From a virus, in the IMG/VR virus record IMGVR_UViG_3300010370_000029, positions 23,474 through 87,473 of that record: 64,000 nt of DNA. One strand, given 5' to 3'. The translations under genes and the position numbers were made by a program. The notes under the pieces are model-generated. The model saw only the letters and a program-made list of their open reading frames with translations. It made no database searches and was not told where the DNA came from. Below, in pieces: positions 17,418 through 26,185 of the stretch. Numbering within the stretch: the first letter of the stretch is position 1; each line of letters starts with the position of its first letter.

Positions 17418-17536
17418 GGCACCGCAGTTGGTCGGGACAACGATAGTATGACACGGGCGCTACCCGAGGTTACAAGCATACTATGCTAGCCAAGGACTAG
17501 GTGAGAGCCTAGATGGGTTCGAATCCCACGGTGCCA
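17418..17536 (+). ncRNA. tRNA-like RNA of unusual length (about 119 nt)
   Basis: The ends form a perfect 7-bp acceptor-like helix (GGCACCG at 17418-17424 with CGGTGCC at 17529-17535). A D-arm-like stem GTTG/CAAC follows at 17427-17430 and 17438-17441. The T arm is near-canonical, with stem TGGG/CCCA and loop TTCGAAT. Between them lie an 8-bp helix ATAGTATG/CATACTAT with a 26-nt loop that itself contains CGGG/CCCG, and a variable-arm-like CTAGG/CCTAG hairpin. No normal 7-nt anticodon loop fits, and CCA is not encoded. It could be a degenerate tRNA, one with an insertion, or a tRNA-mimicking RNA. Confidence 0.45.
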
Positions 17537-17551
17537 CTTTACGAGGAAACT

Positions 17552-17917
17552 ATGGAAGATAAAAAGAATCCAAATGCGTTAACCTATGGGATATCCCCAA
17601 GTGCTCCCGCATCAATTAAACCAGTAGAAGTGGATAAGTGGGTCGGCAAAGTCGAACCCACTTTTAAGCATTATTATGAGGAACGATATAACGATTTGGT
17701 TAGACAATACGAAGAGTTGGTCAAGGATTACGAAATCAATAAGATGTGTTATGAAGCCTCGCTTGGGTTTGAACCAAATATAGGGCAGGTCTACCACTTG
17801 TATCGTAAGGGTGATGGTAGTACATTTCTATCAATCGTAGAACCACAATACGCATTTTGGGGTAATCATATTGGTAGTTATAGATTGAACGCTCAATATG
17901 CATGGGAACAAGTCTAA
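17552..17917 (+). CDS. Hypothetical protein (121 aa)
   Basis: A longer frame from 17513 would run through the T arm of the tRNA-like element. The ATG at 17552, preceded by GAGG, is the better start. The protein has a coiled segment (EERYNDLVRQYEELVKDYE) followed by a beta-rich end (GQVYHLYRKGDGSTFLSIV). Its stop overlaps the Mom-like gene start (TAATG). Function unknown. Confidence 0.6.
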   Translation: MEDKKNPNALTYGISPSAPASIKPVEVDKWVGKVEPTFKHYYEERYNDLVRQYEELVKDYEINKMCYEASLGFEPNIGQVYHLYRKGDGSTFLSIVEPQYAFWGNHIGSYRLNAQYAWEQV

Positions 17918-18501
17918 TGGCGTTACAAGGATACACCGTCGAGCACATCAGCTTTTCCGATACTGTCCGTTCTTTTTTACGGAAATGGCACTATTCGGAT
18001 TATGTCAATATTCAAGAAAAACACACTTTTGGATTATTTCGTGAGGGTGTGTTTTTACCTGAACTGGTTGGGATATGTATTTATACTAGGCCGGCAGGAC
18101 CAAGTGCCGCGCAGAAGTATTATCCACAAGACCCCGATAAATGTCTGGAACTCAGGCGATTGTGTTTAGTGGATGATACTCCAAAGAACGCTGAAAGTTT
18201 CTTTGTGAGTCGGACATTAAAGTGGTTACGAAAAAATACGGATTGGAAGTTTGTCGTAAGTTATGCTGACCCAGAGCAAGGACATAAAGGTATCATCTAT
18301 CGGGCAGCTAACTTTAAGTATGAAGGTATCACCGCGCCTGGGTCATCACTACTGGTAGATGGGAAACCTTTTCACATTAGAACCTTGACAATGTTGGACC
18401 GTCCGTATGGAGTAGAAATCAATCAACGATATAAAGCTGGCGACCCCGGCGTACAGATTATAAAGACGGAACCTAAGCATATTTACACATATCAACTCTA
18501 G
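17917..18501 (+). CDS. Mom-like DNA modification protein (paralogue 1)
   Basis: Resembles the phage Mu Mom family, GNAT-fold enzymes that convert adenine in DNA to N6-(1-acetamido)adenine and protect phage DNA from restriction. Diagnostic segments are ELRRLCLVDDTPKNAESFF, WLRKN and VVSYADPEQGHKGIIYRAAN, followed by a Tyr-Gly substrate-side segment. The length of 194 aa is close to Mom (about 230-240). The TAATG start at 17917 is preferred over ATG 17902. A second member lies at 24.9 kb. Catalysis is inferred from family resemblance only. Confidence 0.72.
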   Translation: MALQGYTVEHISFSDTVRSFLRKWHYSDYVNIQEKHTFGLFREGVFLPELVGICIYTRPAGPSAAQKYYPQDPDKCLELRRLCLVDDTPKNAESFFVSRTLKWLRKNTDWKFVVSYADPEQGHKGIIYRAANFKYEGITAPGSSLLVDGKPFHIRTLTMLDRPYGVEINQRYKAGDPGVQIIKTEPKHIYTYQL

Positions 18502-18510
18502 GAGGAAAGT

Positions 18511-18867
18511 ATGGGCATGTTCGACACACTAAAAGTAGAAACAAAGATTCCAGGACATTCAGATGTTCCTCTTGGAGAATTTCAAACGAAGAGTCTGGAC
18601 TGTACACTAGATTATTATGTTATAACAAATAATGGTGAATTATACAAGGAAGTTTGGGACTATGCATGGGTAGATGACCCCAACTCAGCGTTTAATGGGT
18701 ATTTTGATAAAGTAGAAGGTAGTTATCGCCGGGAGTACTTGACAAACTTCCACGGAGATATTATATTTTATAATGGTGAAGTGGTGGGTGGGAAGTGGAG
18801 AGATTATACCGCTCGATTCACCGAAGGTAAATTAACAAGAGTTTGGTACGAAGATAAACAACTTTAA
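18511..18867 (+). CDS. Conserved hypothetical phage protein (118 aa)
   Basis: Starts MGMFDTLKVE after AGGAGG, an excellent ribosome-binding site. The protein is beta-rich and acidic, with aromatic clusters (YEDKQL end, KWRDYTARF). This N-terminus (GMFDT) is common in small proteins of large phages and their hosts. No function known. Confidence 0.7.
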   Translation: MGMFDTLKVETKIPGHSDVPLGEFQTKSLDCTLDYYVITNNGELYKEVWDYAWVDDPNSAFNGYFDKVEGSYRREYLTNFHGDIIFYNGEVVGGKWRDYTARFTEGKLTRVWYEDKQL

Positions 18868-18881
18868 AGAGGTTAAAGGTT

Positions 18882-19601
18882 ATGGAAAAGTCAAAGCTGG
18901 AAAGGTTCATTTCAAAGTATAACATCGGCGGAGCATGTGAGAGCGTCAAGTGTGTATCTAATGGTACAGAGATGACTGTTCGCTCTATTTCTGATGACAA
19001 GAATGTATTGGCTGAGGTGACCAGCCACGATATCGGATTCCCCGAGGGTGAGTTCAGTATCTATGAGACGAAGAAGCTTCGTTCGCTTCTTGGTGTACTT
19101 GGAGAGAAGCTGAAGGTCGCTGCAAATAGTTCGTCGAATAAGGTTATCGGATTGAATCTTTCTGACTCCGATACGAAGGTGACGTTCGTTCTGGCGGATG
19201 AGTCGGTCATTCCGAAGGTTCCCGACTTAAAGAAGCTCCCGCCGGTGGATATCGAAATTGTCCTTGATGACAAGTTTGTGAACACGTTCGCTCGTGCGAA
19301 GGGCGCTCTGTCTGAGGTGGATACGTTCACCGTGATGAGTGATGGTACGGATGCGACTGTTGTAATCGGCTACTCGACGTTGAATACGAACCGCGTCAAT
19401 ATCAAGACTACGACCAAGACGAATACGAAGATTGACCCGATTAGTTTCTCCGCTAACTATTTGAAGGAAGTGCTACTGTCGAACAAGGAAATCAAGGATG
19501 GTATCTTGAAGGTCAGTTCGAAGGGTATCGCTGTTGCGGAATTCGTGGGTGAGGCGTTCACCTCGAAGTATTTCCTCGTCCAAATTGACACGAAGGACTA
19601 A
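18882..19601 (+). CDS. 45: DNA polymerase sliding clamp (T4 gp45-like)
   Basis: Trimeric processivity ring for the polymerase, also used by T4-type phages to activate late transcription. The 239 aa match gp45 length (228) and composition: two PCNA-like domains joined near residues 110-125 (VPDLKKLPPVDIEIVL) and basic residues facing the DNA. It ends within one base of the next start (TAATGG). Clamp-loader genes follow at 23.7 and 25.7 kb. Assigned from size, domain pattern and neighbourhood. Confidence 0.82.
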   Translation: MEKSKLERFISKYNIGGACESVKCVSNGTEMTVRSISDDKNVLAEVTSHDIGFPEGEFSIYETKKLRSLLGVLGEKLKVAANSSSNKVIGLNLSDSDTKVTFVLADESVIPKVPDLKKLPPVDIEIVLDDKFVNTFARAKGALSEVDTFTVMSDGTDATVVIGYSTLNTNRVNIKTTTKTNTKIDPISFSANYLKEVLLSNKEIKDGILKVSSKGIAVAEFVGEAFTSKYFLVQIDTKD

Positions 19602-20782
19602 TGGCCGGCTTCGACGATTTCTTTGATACACCCAAGTTTGATTTCGACAAGGAGAAACAGCTCTTTGTCGAAAACTTGGACATGCTTAAGAGTATGTCTG
19701 TTCAAGAACAAACCTTGTACAAGAAGTATAAGGAAGTAAATGGGTATTATCAGAATTCGTTTGATAAGGCTCGTATTGTCAAGGCGAAGATTTGGACGCC
19801 TACTGACCTGAACAATAAGGAACAGACTGTCAAGGAAATACAAGCCCTTCAGCCCCGTATCCGTCTGGTGATGTCAAAGACCACCGACGAAATGGATTGG
19901 AATATGATTCGGGTGTTCTCGCATACAATGGAGTTTGACCAGAATCCCGGTCGGTTTGTGCGATTCCTTGTTTATGATGAGGTAACGGGGAAGTATCTTG
20001 GTGCGACTTCTTTGGGGAGTGACGTTATCGCTATCGGCTGCCGTGATGAATGGATTGGATGGGATAAGGATACGAAGCTGAAGGGGAAGTTGAATAATTC
20101 CGCCATCGGTACTTGTATTATGGCTACCCAGCCGTTCGGATATAATTTCTTGGGCGGGAAGCTTGTTGCTTCGATGTTGACTACGAAGGTTGTTGCCGAT
20201 ACGTGGGAAAAGATGTACAACAACGTTTTGGCTGGACTCACCACGACTTCACTGTATGGGTCTGAGTCTATGTACAATTCTATTCCGTTCTGGAAGAAGT
20301 TGGGGTCAAGTACTGGTGCGATTGGTATCAAGCCCGATGATGATGTCTATGGCAAGTGGCATGACTATCTGAAGCAGAACAAGCCCGACGAGTATAAGGA
20401 ACGATTCGTCAAGGATGACCCATCGAAGGGACCGGTCACTGGTATTAAGCAACAAATCATTTCGATGATTTTCCGTGAAGTGGGAGTCGGTGCGAGTAAG
20501 TACAAGCACGGCTTTGAACGTGGTGTATATTACGCTCCCCTTTACGAGAATACCCGTGAATTCCTGCGTGGGGAAATTGAGAAGGATAAGCTCATTCCCT
20601 TGACAAAGCTGAAGGACGATGTAGATTCCGTATTGAATTGGTGGAAGCCGAAGGCTATCGCCCGATATGAGAAGTTACATGAAGAAGGTCGGACAAAGGA
20701 TGGTATTCTGTATTATACTAATATGATTGGAATTAGTTGGGATGAGGCAAAGCGTATCTATCTTCCAGAGGTCGGCAGATGA
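19601..20782 (+). CDS. DruA-like DUF4338 protein
   Basis: 393 aa. The central part (residues about 100-260) fits the DUF4338 pattern of Druantia DruA: RFVRFLVYDEVTGKYLGATSLGS, CRDEWIGWD, LNNSAIGT and FLGGKLVASM. An N-terminal helical domain and a Lys/Arg-rich C-terminus surround it. DruA is a component of a bacterial anti-phage system, but homologues occur in phages with unknown role. Coupled to the clamp gene on one side and a glycosyltransferase on the other (4-bp overlap), it may act on DNA at the fork. Catalysis unknown. Confidence 0.6.
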   Translation: MAGFDDFFDTPKFDFDKEKQLFVENLDMLKSMSVQEQTLYKKYKEVNGYYQNSFDKARIVKAKIWTPTDLNNKEQTVKEIQALQPRIRLVMSKTTDEMDWNMIRVFSHTMEFDQNPGRFVRFLVYDEVTGKYLGATSLGSDVIAIGCRDEWIGWDKDTKLKGKLNNSAIGTCIMATQPFGYNFLGGKLVASMLTTKVVADTWEKMYNNVLAGLTTTSLYGSESMYNSIPFWKKLGSSTGAIGIKPDDDVYGKWHDYLKQNKPDEYKERFVKDDPSKGPVTGIKQQIISMIFREVGVGASKYKHGFERGVYYAPLYENTREFLRGEIEKDKLIPLTKLKDDVDSVLNWWKPKAIARYEKLHEEGRTKDGILYYTNMIGISWDEAKRIYLPEVGR

Positions 20783-21888
20783 GTTTTTTTGAAACAACGG
20801 TTGACATATCAAAATGTAAAAAGGTATTGGTAATCCCCAATATTACTAATTCTGCGAATATCGAAAAGGACTCCTTCGTGGATGTTATCTATAATCATAT
20901 TCGAGCATTAGAAAAGCTTGGGGATTATTATTGGCACATCCTACTTCCAGAGCCCGTAGCAAAGCTCAATTTGGAAAACGTCAAGCAACATATCGTAGAC
21001 ATCTCTGGCGATATGATTCATATGCGGGTAACGTTTCCACGAAAGGCTATCACGCTAATTCAAGAGCTGGAGTATGATGTAGTCTATTCACATCTTCCTG
21101 ACTGGTTTATGGTCAAGCGATATACCGATAAACCAATCGTCGGATATGCACATTGGTGGGAAATGAAATCGTGTAATGCTGAAGATAGAAAGAATCGTCA
21201 GCGGAATATCGTGGCAGAATTGCTGGGTGTGATGGGGATGAAGGTGTGTTATCTGAATACCCAAGACCAAAAGAATCGGGTATTGGATGAGGCTCGGCAA
21301 TGGTTTAATGATGAAAAGGTTCAAGAGCTGGACAGAATTCTCCAAGTCTGGCATTTGGGTGTTCCCGAAGGAAAGATTATTTCCGCTCCTACTGAAAAGG
21401 AAAAGATTATTGTATTCAATCATCGTGCCGCTGCATACAAGGGATATCCGCAATTTATTGAGCTAATAAAAGAGTATCGTGAGTCCAGACAAGACTTTGT
21501 GGTATGGGTTCCACAGCTGGAAGGAAAGCCGGAAGAATCGTGGATTGACAATACCAAAGTCCCGAAGCATGAGTACTATACCCGACTCCAGCGTTGCTCC
21601 GTAGGAATCCAAATGCGCCAATCAAACTATGGATGGAGCGTGGCAGCCACGGATTGTATGATGAATGGTACTGCGGTTATTTTCCAAGAGTCTGACTGCT
21701 ATCACGAAATTGACCCCGATGGTCTATTCTTCAAGTTTAAAAAGGATTTATTTGCTACGCTGGATAAGTTTTTGGACGATACGACATTTCGTCACGAACA
21801 AGGTGTACGAAGTATCCAACGTACAAAGGAATTGCAAGATAAAGAAAATAATATGTTATTATTGTTAAACGATAATTTAAGTACTTGA
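20779..21888 (+). CDS. GT-B glycosyltransferase
   Basis: 369 aa with the two-Rossmann layout. The acceptor-side half (VLVIPNITNSANIEKDSF) precedes a nucleotide-sugar half with IIVFNHRAAAYKGYPQFIELIK and the DCMMNGTAVIFQESDCYHEI segment typical of GT4-like enzymes. It is embedded among replication genes rather than in the 31-50 kb sugar island, so a DNA base or defence-related substrate is possible. Unlike T4 alpha/beta-glucosyltransferases in length and motifs. Substrate unknown. Confidence 0.72.
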   Translation: MSFFETTVDISKCKKVLVIPNITNSANIEKDSFVDVIYNHIRALEKLGDYYWHILLPEPVAKLNLENVKQHIVDISGDMIHMRVTFPRKAITLIQELEYDVVYSHLPDWFMVKRYTDKPIVGYAHWWEMKSCNAEDRKNRQRNIVAELLGVMGMKVCYLNTQDQKNRVLDEARQWFNDEKVQELDRILQVWHLGVPEGKIISAPTEKEKIIVFNHRAAAYKGYPQFIELIKEYRESRQDFVVWVPQLEGKPEESWIDNTKVPKHEYYTRLQRCSVGIQMRQSNYGWSVAATDCMMNGTAVIFQESDCYHEIDPDGLFFKFKKDLFATLDKFLDDTTFRHEQGVRSIQRTKELQDKENNMLLLLNDNLST

Positions 21889-21913
21889 CAATAGCCAACA
21901 ATTGTATTAGATT
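21885..21913 (+). promoter_or_regulatory. Sigma70-like promoter of the DUF262-HNH gene
   Basis: TTGACA at 21885-21890 (overlapping the upstream stop codon), 17-bp spacer, TAGATT at 21908-21913. The TAGATTTAATA core is shared with the promoter-like site at 61480. It serves the gene starting at 21993. Confidence 0.55.
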
Positions 21914-21992
21914 TAATATGTTACAAAGATTACTCTTTTTGTGCCACAGAGCAATCTTCTAAATCAACGGCACTAAAACAAAAGGAGAAGTT

Positions 21993-23660
21993 ATGGCTGG
22001 GCTGACCCTCGTATCATCAGGAGCAAACGTCAAGTCGTGGACGTTTGATAAAATTTCTAAGGAGTATAGTACTACTCTCGTAGACACGCCAAAGTATCAG
22101 CGACCGGATGTGTTCGGCTTTGTACGGAACGGCAGCGGTAGTAATTGGCAGCGTAATCTCATCCGTTCTATTTTGATGGGCAATCCCATCCCTCAGCTCC
22201 ACTTTCGCTACGTATTCTCAAAGGGGCCAAATGGTCTAGAGTGGAAGTATGAGATTGTGGACGGAGGACATCGCACACGTACTGTATATTACTTTCTAAA
22301 CAATTGCATTAAAACTCCAATTGACTGTACGCTTACCGATGTTGACGGGAACCAGTACAACATTGGTGCTATGCATCTTTCACAGATTATACAGAAGTAT
22401 CCTGTGCTAGAGGATTACATCTATAATCTTTCTCTTAGCGTTGTAGAGTATGAAAATCTCACCGATGATGATGCAGAAACACTTTTTCTTACTCTTAATG
22501 ATTTGAACAAGATGTCTCCCGCTGACAAGCGGAACGCTATTAATAATATTATTGCGGATACGAACCGTAATCTTGGTGCGGTTGACTCCCCTAACGCTTT
22601 TTCGATGTTCACCAGCCGTTCATTCATTAAGAACGATTGGAAGGCTGACTACACCAGCTTGGATGCAGTCAGCCGAGAGTCGGATGAAATTGTATCGTGG
22701 GCGATGTACTATCTATACAGCGGTGGTATATTTGCAAAAGACTCCAGCGGAAAGCCGCGGTTCGCGGGTATGGACGCCCAATCAGTTCTCGACAAGATGT
22801 ATCGTGACGAGTATCTTATGAGGGAGTTGGCGGTACCGGGGTCTAAGATGGAAAAGAATCTGCGGTCACTACTGTCAATTGTTAATAATATTGTCGTTAA
22901 GAATCCGCGTCTTGATATTTTTAAAAAGGGCGGAAAGTGGTTCGCTGGTCCTCTAAAGAAGCTTATTATGCTAGTCGCTGAGATGCACAATGTAAACGGT
23001 ACTTTTAACTTTAGTAAAGTTAAAATTAATACCGACGACTTCTTTACCTCTTTCAATCGAGCGACCAGCGAACTGAAGAACGACAAGAACGTAAAGCCAC
23101 ACCTGCCATACCAGTCGTATATGCTGGTAAACAACAAGGTTCACGTAAATAGCGTTCAGCCGGATAATGTTGGTGATACAATATATCCGTTCCATAAAGT
23201 GTTTACGGGAGGCGCTCGACTTGACGATATGCTGTACATCTATTATCATTACGTCACCAAGGGTTATATGAATTTTGGAGTTACGAAATTGGATAAGCGT
23301 CGAGACTTTAATAAGGATATCGTAGATACTCTACTCACGGAACAGAAGAATTGCTGCCGGTTTTGCTCAAAGTTACTCACGGATGGTAATTACGCGGTAG
23401 ACCACATTGCTCCGCATTCTTTTGGTGGACCTACAATTCTGGAAAACAGCCAGATTCTCTGTTCTTCTTGTAACGGTCAGAAGTCGAATGGCATGACACT
23501 CCAAGATGTGGTACATCTCTGTGAGAGAATGAACGTAGACGTTCAACTTAAGGAAGTTGTAGTTGGACTGGCTCACGCAGTTATTACCTCTGGCGCAACT
23601 GACCGACTCTCGGAAGGTGATATCCGTACAGTAATTAAGCTGGTATTTGGCAAACAATAA
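21993..23660 (+). CDS. DUF262 (ParB/GmrS-like) fused to an HNH endonuclease
   Basis: 555 aa. The N-terminal third has the DUF262 signature EIVDGGHRTRTVYYF, a ParB/sulfiredoxin-like NTP-handling fold also found in GmrS and SspE. The middle is a helical region. The C-terminus is a classical HNH finger: CCRFCSKLL, NYAVDHIAPHSFGG, NSQILCSSCNGQKS. Such fusions cut modified or unmodified DNA in bacterial defence. Here, inside a phage replication block with its own promoter, it may attack host or competitor DNA while phage DNA is protected. Not a homing-type arrangement, because no split gene is seen. Confidence 0.8.
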   Translation: MAGLTLVSSGANVKSWTFDKISKEYSTTLVDTPKYQRPDVFGFVRNGSGSNWQRNLIRSILMGNPIPQLHFRYVFSKGPNGLEWKYEIVDGGHRTRTVYYFLNNCIKTPIDCTLTDVDGNQYNIGAMHLSQIIQKYPVLEDYIYNLSLSVVEYENLTDDDAETLFLTLNDLNKMSPADKRNAINNIIADTNRNLGAVDSPNAFSMFTSRSFIKNDWKADYTSLDAVSRESDEIVSWAMYYLYSGGIFAKDSSGKPRFAGMDAQSVLDKMYRDEYLMRELAVPGSKMEKNLRSLLSIVNNIVVKNPRLDIFKKGGKWFAGPLKKLIMLVAEMHNVNGTFNFSKVKINTDDFFTSFNRATSELKNDKNVKPHLPYQSYMLVNNKVHVNSVQPDNVGDTIYPFHKVFTGGARLDDMLYIYYHYVTKGYMNFGVTKLDKRRDFNKDIVDTLLTEQKNCCRFCSKLLTDGNYAVDHIAPHSFGGPTILENSQILCSSCNGQKSNGMTLQDVVHLCERMNVDVQLKEVVVGLAHAVITSGATDRLSEGDIRTVIKLVFGKQ

Positions 23661-23674
23661 AATAGGAATATTCT

Positions 23675-24589
23675 ATGACAGAAAACACGTTGTGGATTGA
23701 GAAGTATCGCCCGAACACATTGGAAAACTATATTGGGAACGATGCCCTAAAGGCGAAGTTGGCTGATTATATTTCCAAGCAGGATATCCCGCATCTTTTA
23801 TTCTATGGAACTGCGGGTACGGGTAAGACCACCGCTGCCAAGATTTTATTAAAGAATATTGAGTGTGATTCGCTCAGTATCAACGCTTCTGATGAGCGTG
23901 GTATTGATGTGATTCGGGAAAAGATTAAGAACTTTGCGTCCACATCGGGGTTTGCTCCGTTGAAGATTGTATTCTTGGATGAGGCCGATTATCTGACACC
24001 AGACGCTCAGGCCGCACTTCGTAATATGATGGAAGTGTTCAGTCACCGTACAAGGTTTGTGCTGACTTGTAATTATGTGGAACGTATTATTCCTGCGATT
24101 ATCAGTCGGTGTCAGACCTCGGCATTGATTCCACCGTCGAAGAAAGATGTGGCGGTACATCTCACTCACATCTTGACGAAGGAGCAGGTGACATTCGAGA
24201 AACAGGCGATTGCTACCTTGGTTAATGCTTATTATCCTGATATTCGTCGGATTATTGGTACCGCTCAGTTACAGACCCGTGATGGGAAGCTGGTCATCAA
24301 TGTTCACGAAGTTATCGCTGGAGATAGTAAGTTGAAGATTCTGGATACTTTGACCAGTAATCAACCATCCGCTAGTAAGATGAATGAGATTCGTCAGATT
24401 GTGACTGACGCTGGGATTCGTGACTTTACTGAACTGTATCGGCTGCTTTATGATAAGGTTCAAGAGTATGCGTCCGACCGAATCCCACAGACGATTCTCG
24501 CTCTCGCAGAAGGTCAATATCGTGACGCATTTGTAGTAGATAAAGAAATTAATTTTATGGCAACGATGTATAACATTTTAATGTACTAA
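23675..24589 (+). CDS. 44: Clamp-loader large subunit (T4 gp44-like AAA+ ATPase)
   Basis: Opens the gp45 clamp and loads it on primer-template DNA. Walker A is GTAGTGKTTAA (about residues 44-54) and Walker B is VFLDEADYL. SRC (IISRCQTS) carries the arginine finger and sensor 1 is LTCNYVERI. The length of 304 aa is close to T4 gp44 (319). The start MTENTLWIEKYRP is the standard RFC-box opening. Confidence 0.93.
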   Translation: MTENTLWIEKYRPNTLENYIGNDALKAKLADYISKQDIPHLLFYGTAGTGKTTAAKILLKNIECDSLSINASDERGIDVIREKIKNFASTSGFAPLKIVFLDEADYLTPDAQAALRNMMEVFSHRTRFVLTCNYVERIIPAIISRCQTSALIPPSKKDVAVHLTHILTKEQVTFEKQAIATLVNAYYPDIRRIIGTAQLQTRDGKLVINVHEVIAGDSKLKILDTLTSNQPSASKMNEIRQIVTDAGIRDFTELYRLLYDKVQEYASDRIPQTILALAEGQYRDAFVVDKEINFMATMYNILMY

Positions 24590-24598
24590 GAGGAAATT

Positions 24599-24928
24599 AT
24601 GACCAGTAAGTTTATCCCGCCCGACCCGCGCCAGATGCGTAATCAGCAGGCACCTGACCTTTCATTGGCTACCGATATTGTCTGTGAGAATTGCGGTAAT
24701 CTGACTTTCCAAGAAGTTCTCTTGATGAAGAAGGTATCCGCTCTCGTCTCACCAAACGGTAAGGAAGGAATTGTTCCTATTCCGACATTTTCTTGCGTAG
24801 CATGTGGATATGTGAACAAGATGTTCCGTCCGGTGACTCCGGCCGGCGCAGAAGAGCCGACCGAAGCGACTCGTACAGAAGCGGCTGAACCAGAGCCCAC
24901 TCGTCCGAAGCTCGTATTAGAGGACTAA
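24599..24928 (+). CDS. Zinc-ribbon protein between clamp-loader genes
   Basis: 109 aa with two CxxC knuckles (CENCGN and CVACGY) about 35 residues apart, consistent with one zinc ribbon, plus an Ala/Glu/Pro-rich C-terminal tail. Similar small proteins accompany clamp genes in T4-like phages, but I cannot name it. The AGAGGAAATT ribosome-binding site is strong, and the stop overlaps the next start (TAATGG). Confidence 0.65.
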   Translation: MTSKFIPPDPRQMRNQQAPDLSLATDIVCENCGNLTFQEVLLMKKVSALVSPNGKEGIVPIPTFSCVACGYVNKMFRPVTPAGAEEPTEATRTEAAEPEPTRPKLVLED

Positions 24929-25773
24929 TGGAAACAACCTTCGTTGAGACTTCCCGTGTCACGGTGCGAGAAATATCGAAATCCGTGGCACGAGATTTCA
25001 TTCAGACTCATCACTATACACATAAGTTCAGTTCCACCCGATATGCCCTTGGGGTATTTTATGTGGAAGATGCCGAACATATATTCTTTGCTGGTGCGAA
25101 CGAGAAGCTCATTGGGTGTATGACCTATGGGCATCCCGTCAGCAATAGAACGGTGGATAGTATTGTGGATGGATTGGAACTTGACGAAGTGCTAGAATTG
25201 ACCCGCTTGGTGTGCTTGGACGGATATGGAAAGAATCTGGAAAGTTTTGTGATTTCCAAATCGTTTGAGTGGATGAAGAAGCATGACCCCAAGGTGAAAG
25301 TCTTGGTCAGTTATGCTGACCCCGAACAAGCACATACCGGCGGGATTTATCGGGCAACGAATTGGCTGTATCAAGGATGTGGGTATTCCAAGTTGATGCC
25401 AGATTTCAGTATCCGAATCAATGAAGATGACCTCTGGACGCATAGCCGTACCGTTGGAGCCCGTTGGGGTAATAAGTCGGTGGATAATCTGGCAAAGACT
25501 ATTGGTCAAACCTTCTATAGAAAAGAAGAAACGGCAAAACATCGGTATATCTATTTCCTTTGTGGGAAGAAGGAACGGAAACGGATGATAAAGGAATTAA
25601 AGATTCCCGTGTTCGGATATTCAGAAATCAAGCCGTATACCCAACTGATTCAGAAGGTGCATGTAAAGGATGGAGTAGTTGAACGTATTGAAATCCTGCA
25701 AGGGGTTGACAATGGCTGGTCAAACAAACAGATTGTAATGCAGGAGGATGAAGATGGCGAAGACTCTATTTGA
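24928..25773 (+). CDS. Mom-like DNA modification protein (paralogue 2)
   Basis: 281 aa, larger than paralogue 1 (17917). The shared core is ELTRLVCLDGYGKNLESFV, then FEWMKKH, then VSYADPEQAHTGGIYRATN. That is the same order and spacing as in paralogue 1 and Mom. The N-terminus has QTHHYTHKFSS and an extra C-terminal region of about 80 aa follows. Such proteins acetamidate adenine in DNA in phage Mu. Position between the two clamp-loader genes suggests co-expression with replication. Two members could modify different sequence contexts or form a pair. Confidence 0.7.
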   Translation: METTFVETSRVTVREISKSVARDFIQTHHYTHKFSSTRYALGVFYVEDAEHIFFAGANEKLIGCMTYGHPVSNRTVDSIVDGLELDEVLELTRLVCLDGYGKNLESFVISKSFEWMKKHDPKVKVLVSYADPEQAHTGGIYRATNWLYQGCGYSKLMPDFSIRINEDDLWTHSRTVGARWGNKSVDNLAKTIGQTFYRKEETAKHRYIYFLCGKKERKRMIKELKIPVFGYSEIKPYTQLIQKVHVKDGVVERIEILQGVDNGWSNKQIVMQEDEDGEDSI

Positions 25774-26185
25774 CCACATTAATGCAATTTATCAAGACCA
25801 GAAGAAGAACTATTTCGCTGGATTGGACGATGGGGAGAAACGGACCTATAGTAACTATATGGTCAACCGATTCCTCAGTATGAACATTCATCAGCTTCCG
25901 CTGGTCAATGAGATACAAAAATACAATTTACCATCCGATGTTCACTATTTATTCTTTGCGACCACGATTCCTCGCGGGAAGCAATATAACAAATATGTAA
26001 AGTCAAAGAACGAAACCAAGTATGAAGGTTGGTTAGTCACACTGGTTTCGAAGCATTTTACTGTGTCTGAAAGTGAAGCGATGATGTATTTGGATATTTA
26101 TTATGGGGAACATAAGGACGCCCTTCGGAGTTTATGTGAGGGGTATGGAATCGATAACAAAACACTAAAGAAAGCTAAGCTATGA
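25754..26185 (+). CDS. 62: Clamp-loader small subunit (T4 gp62-like)
   Basis: Partner of gp44 in loading the sliding clamp. KTYSNYMVNRF-type sequence (RTYSNYMVNRFLSMN) and LPLVNEIQKYNLP match gp62 proteins, as does the KYEGWLVTLVSKHF segment. I chose ATG 25754 (MAKTLF), because the GAGG ribosome-binding site abuts the alternative ATG at 25748. Length 143 aa versus 187 for T4. The start overlaps the end of the Mom-like gene. Confidence 0.82.
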   Translation: MAKTLFDHINAIYQDQKKNYFAGLDDGEKRTYSNYMVNRFLSMNIHQLPLVNEIQKYNLPSDVHYLFFATTIPRGKQYNKYVKSKNETKYEGWLVTLVSKHFTVSESEAMMYLDIYYGEHKDALRSLCEGYGIDNKTLKKAKL

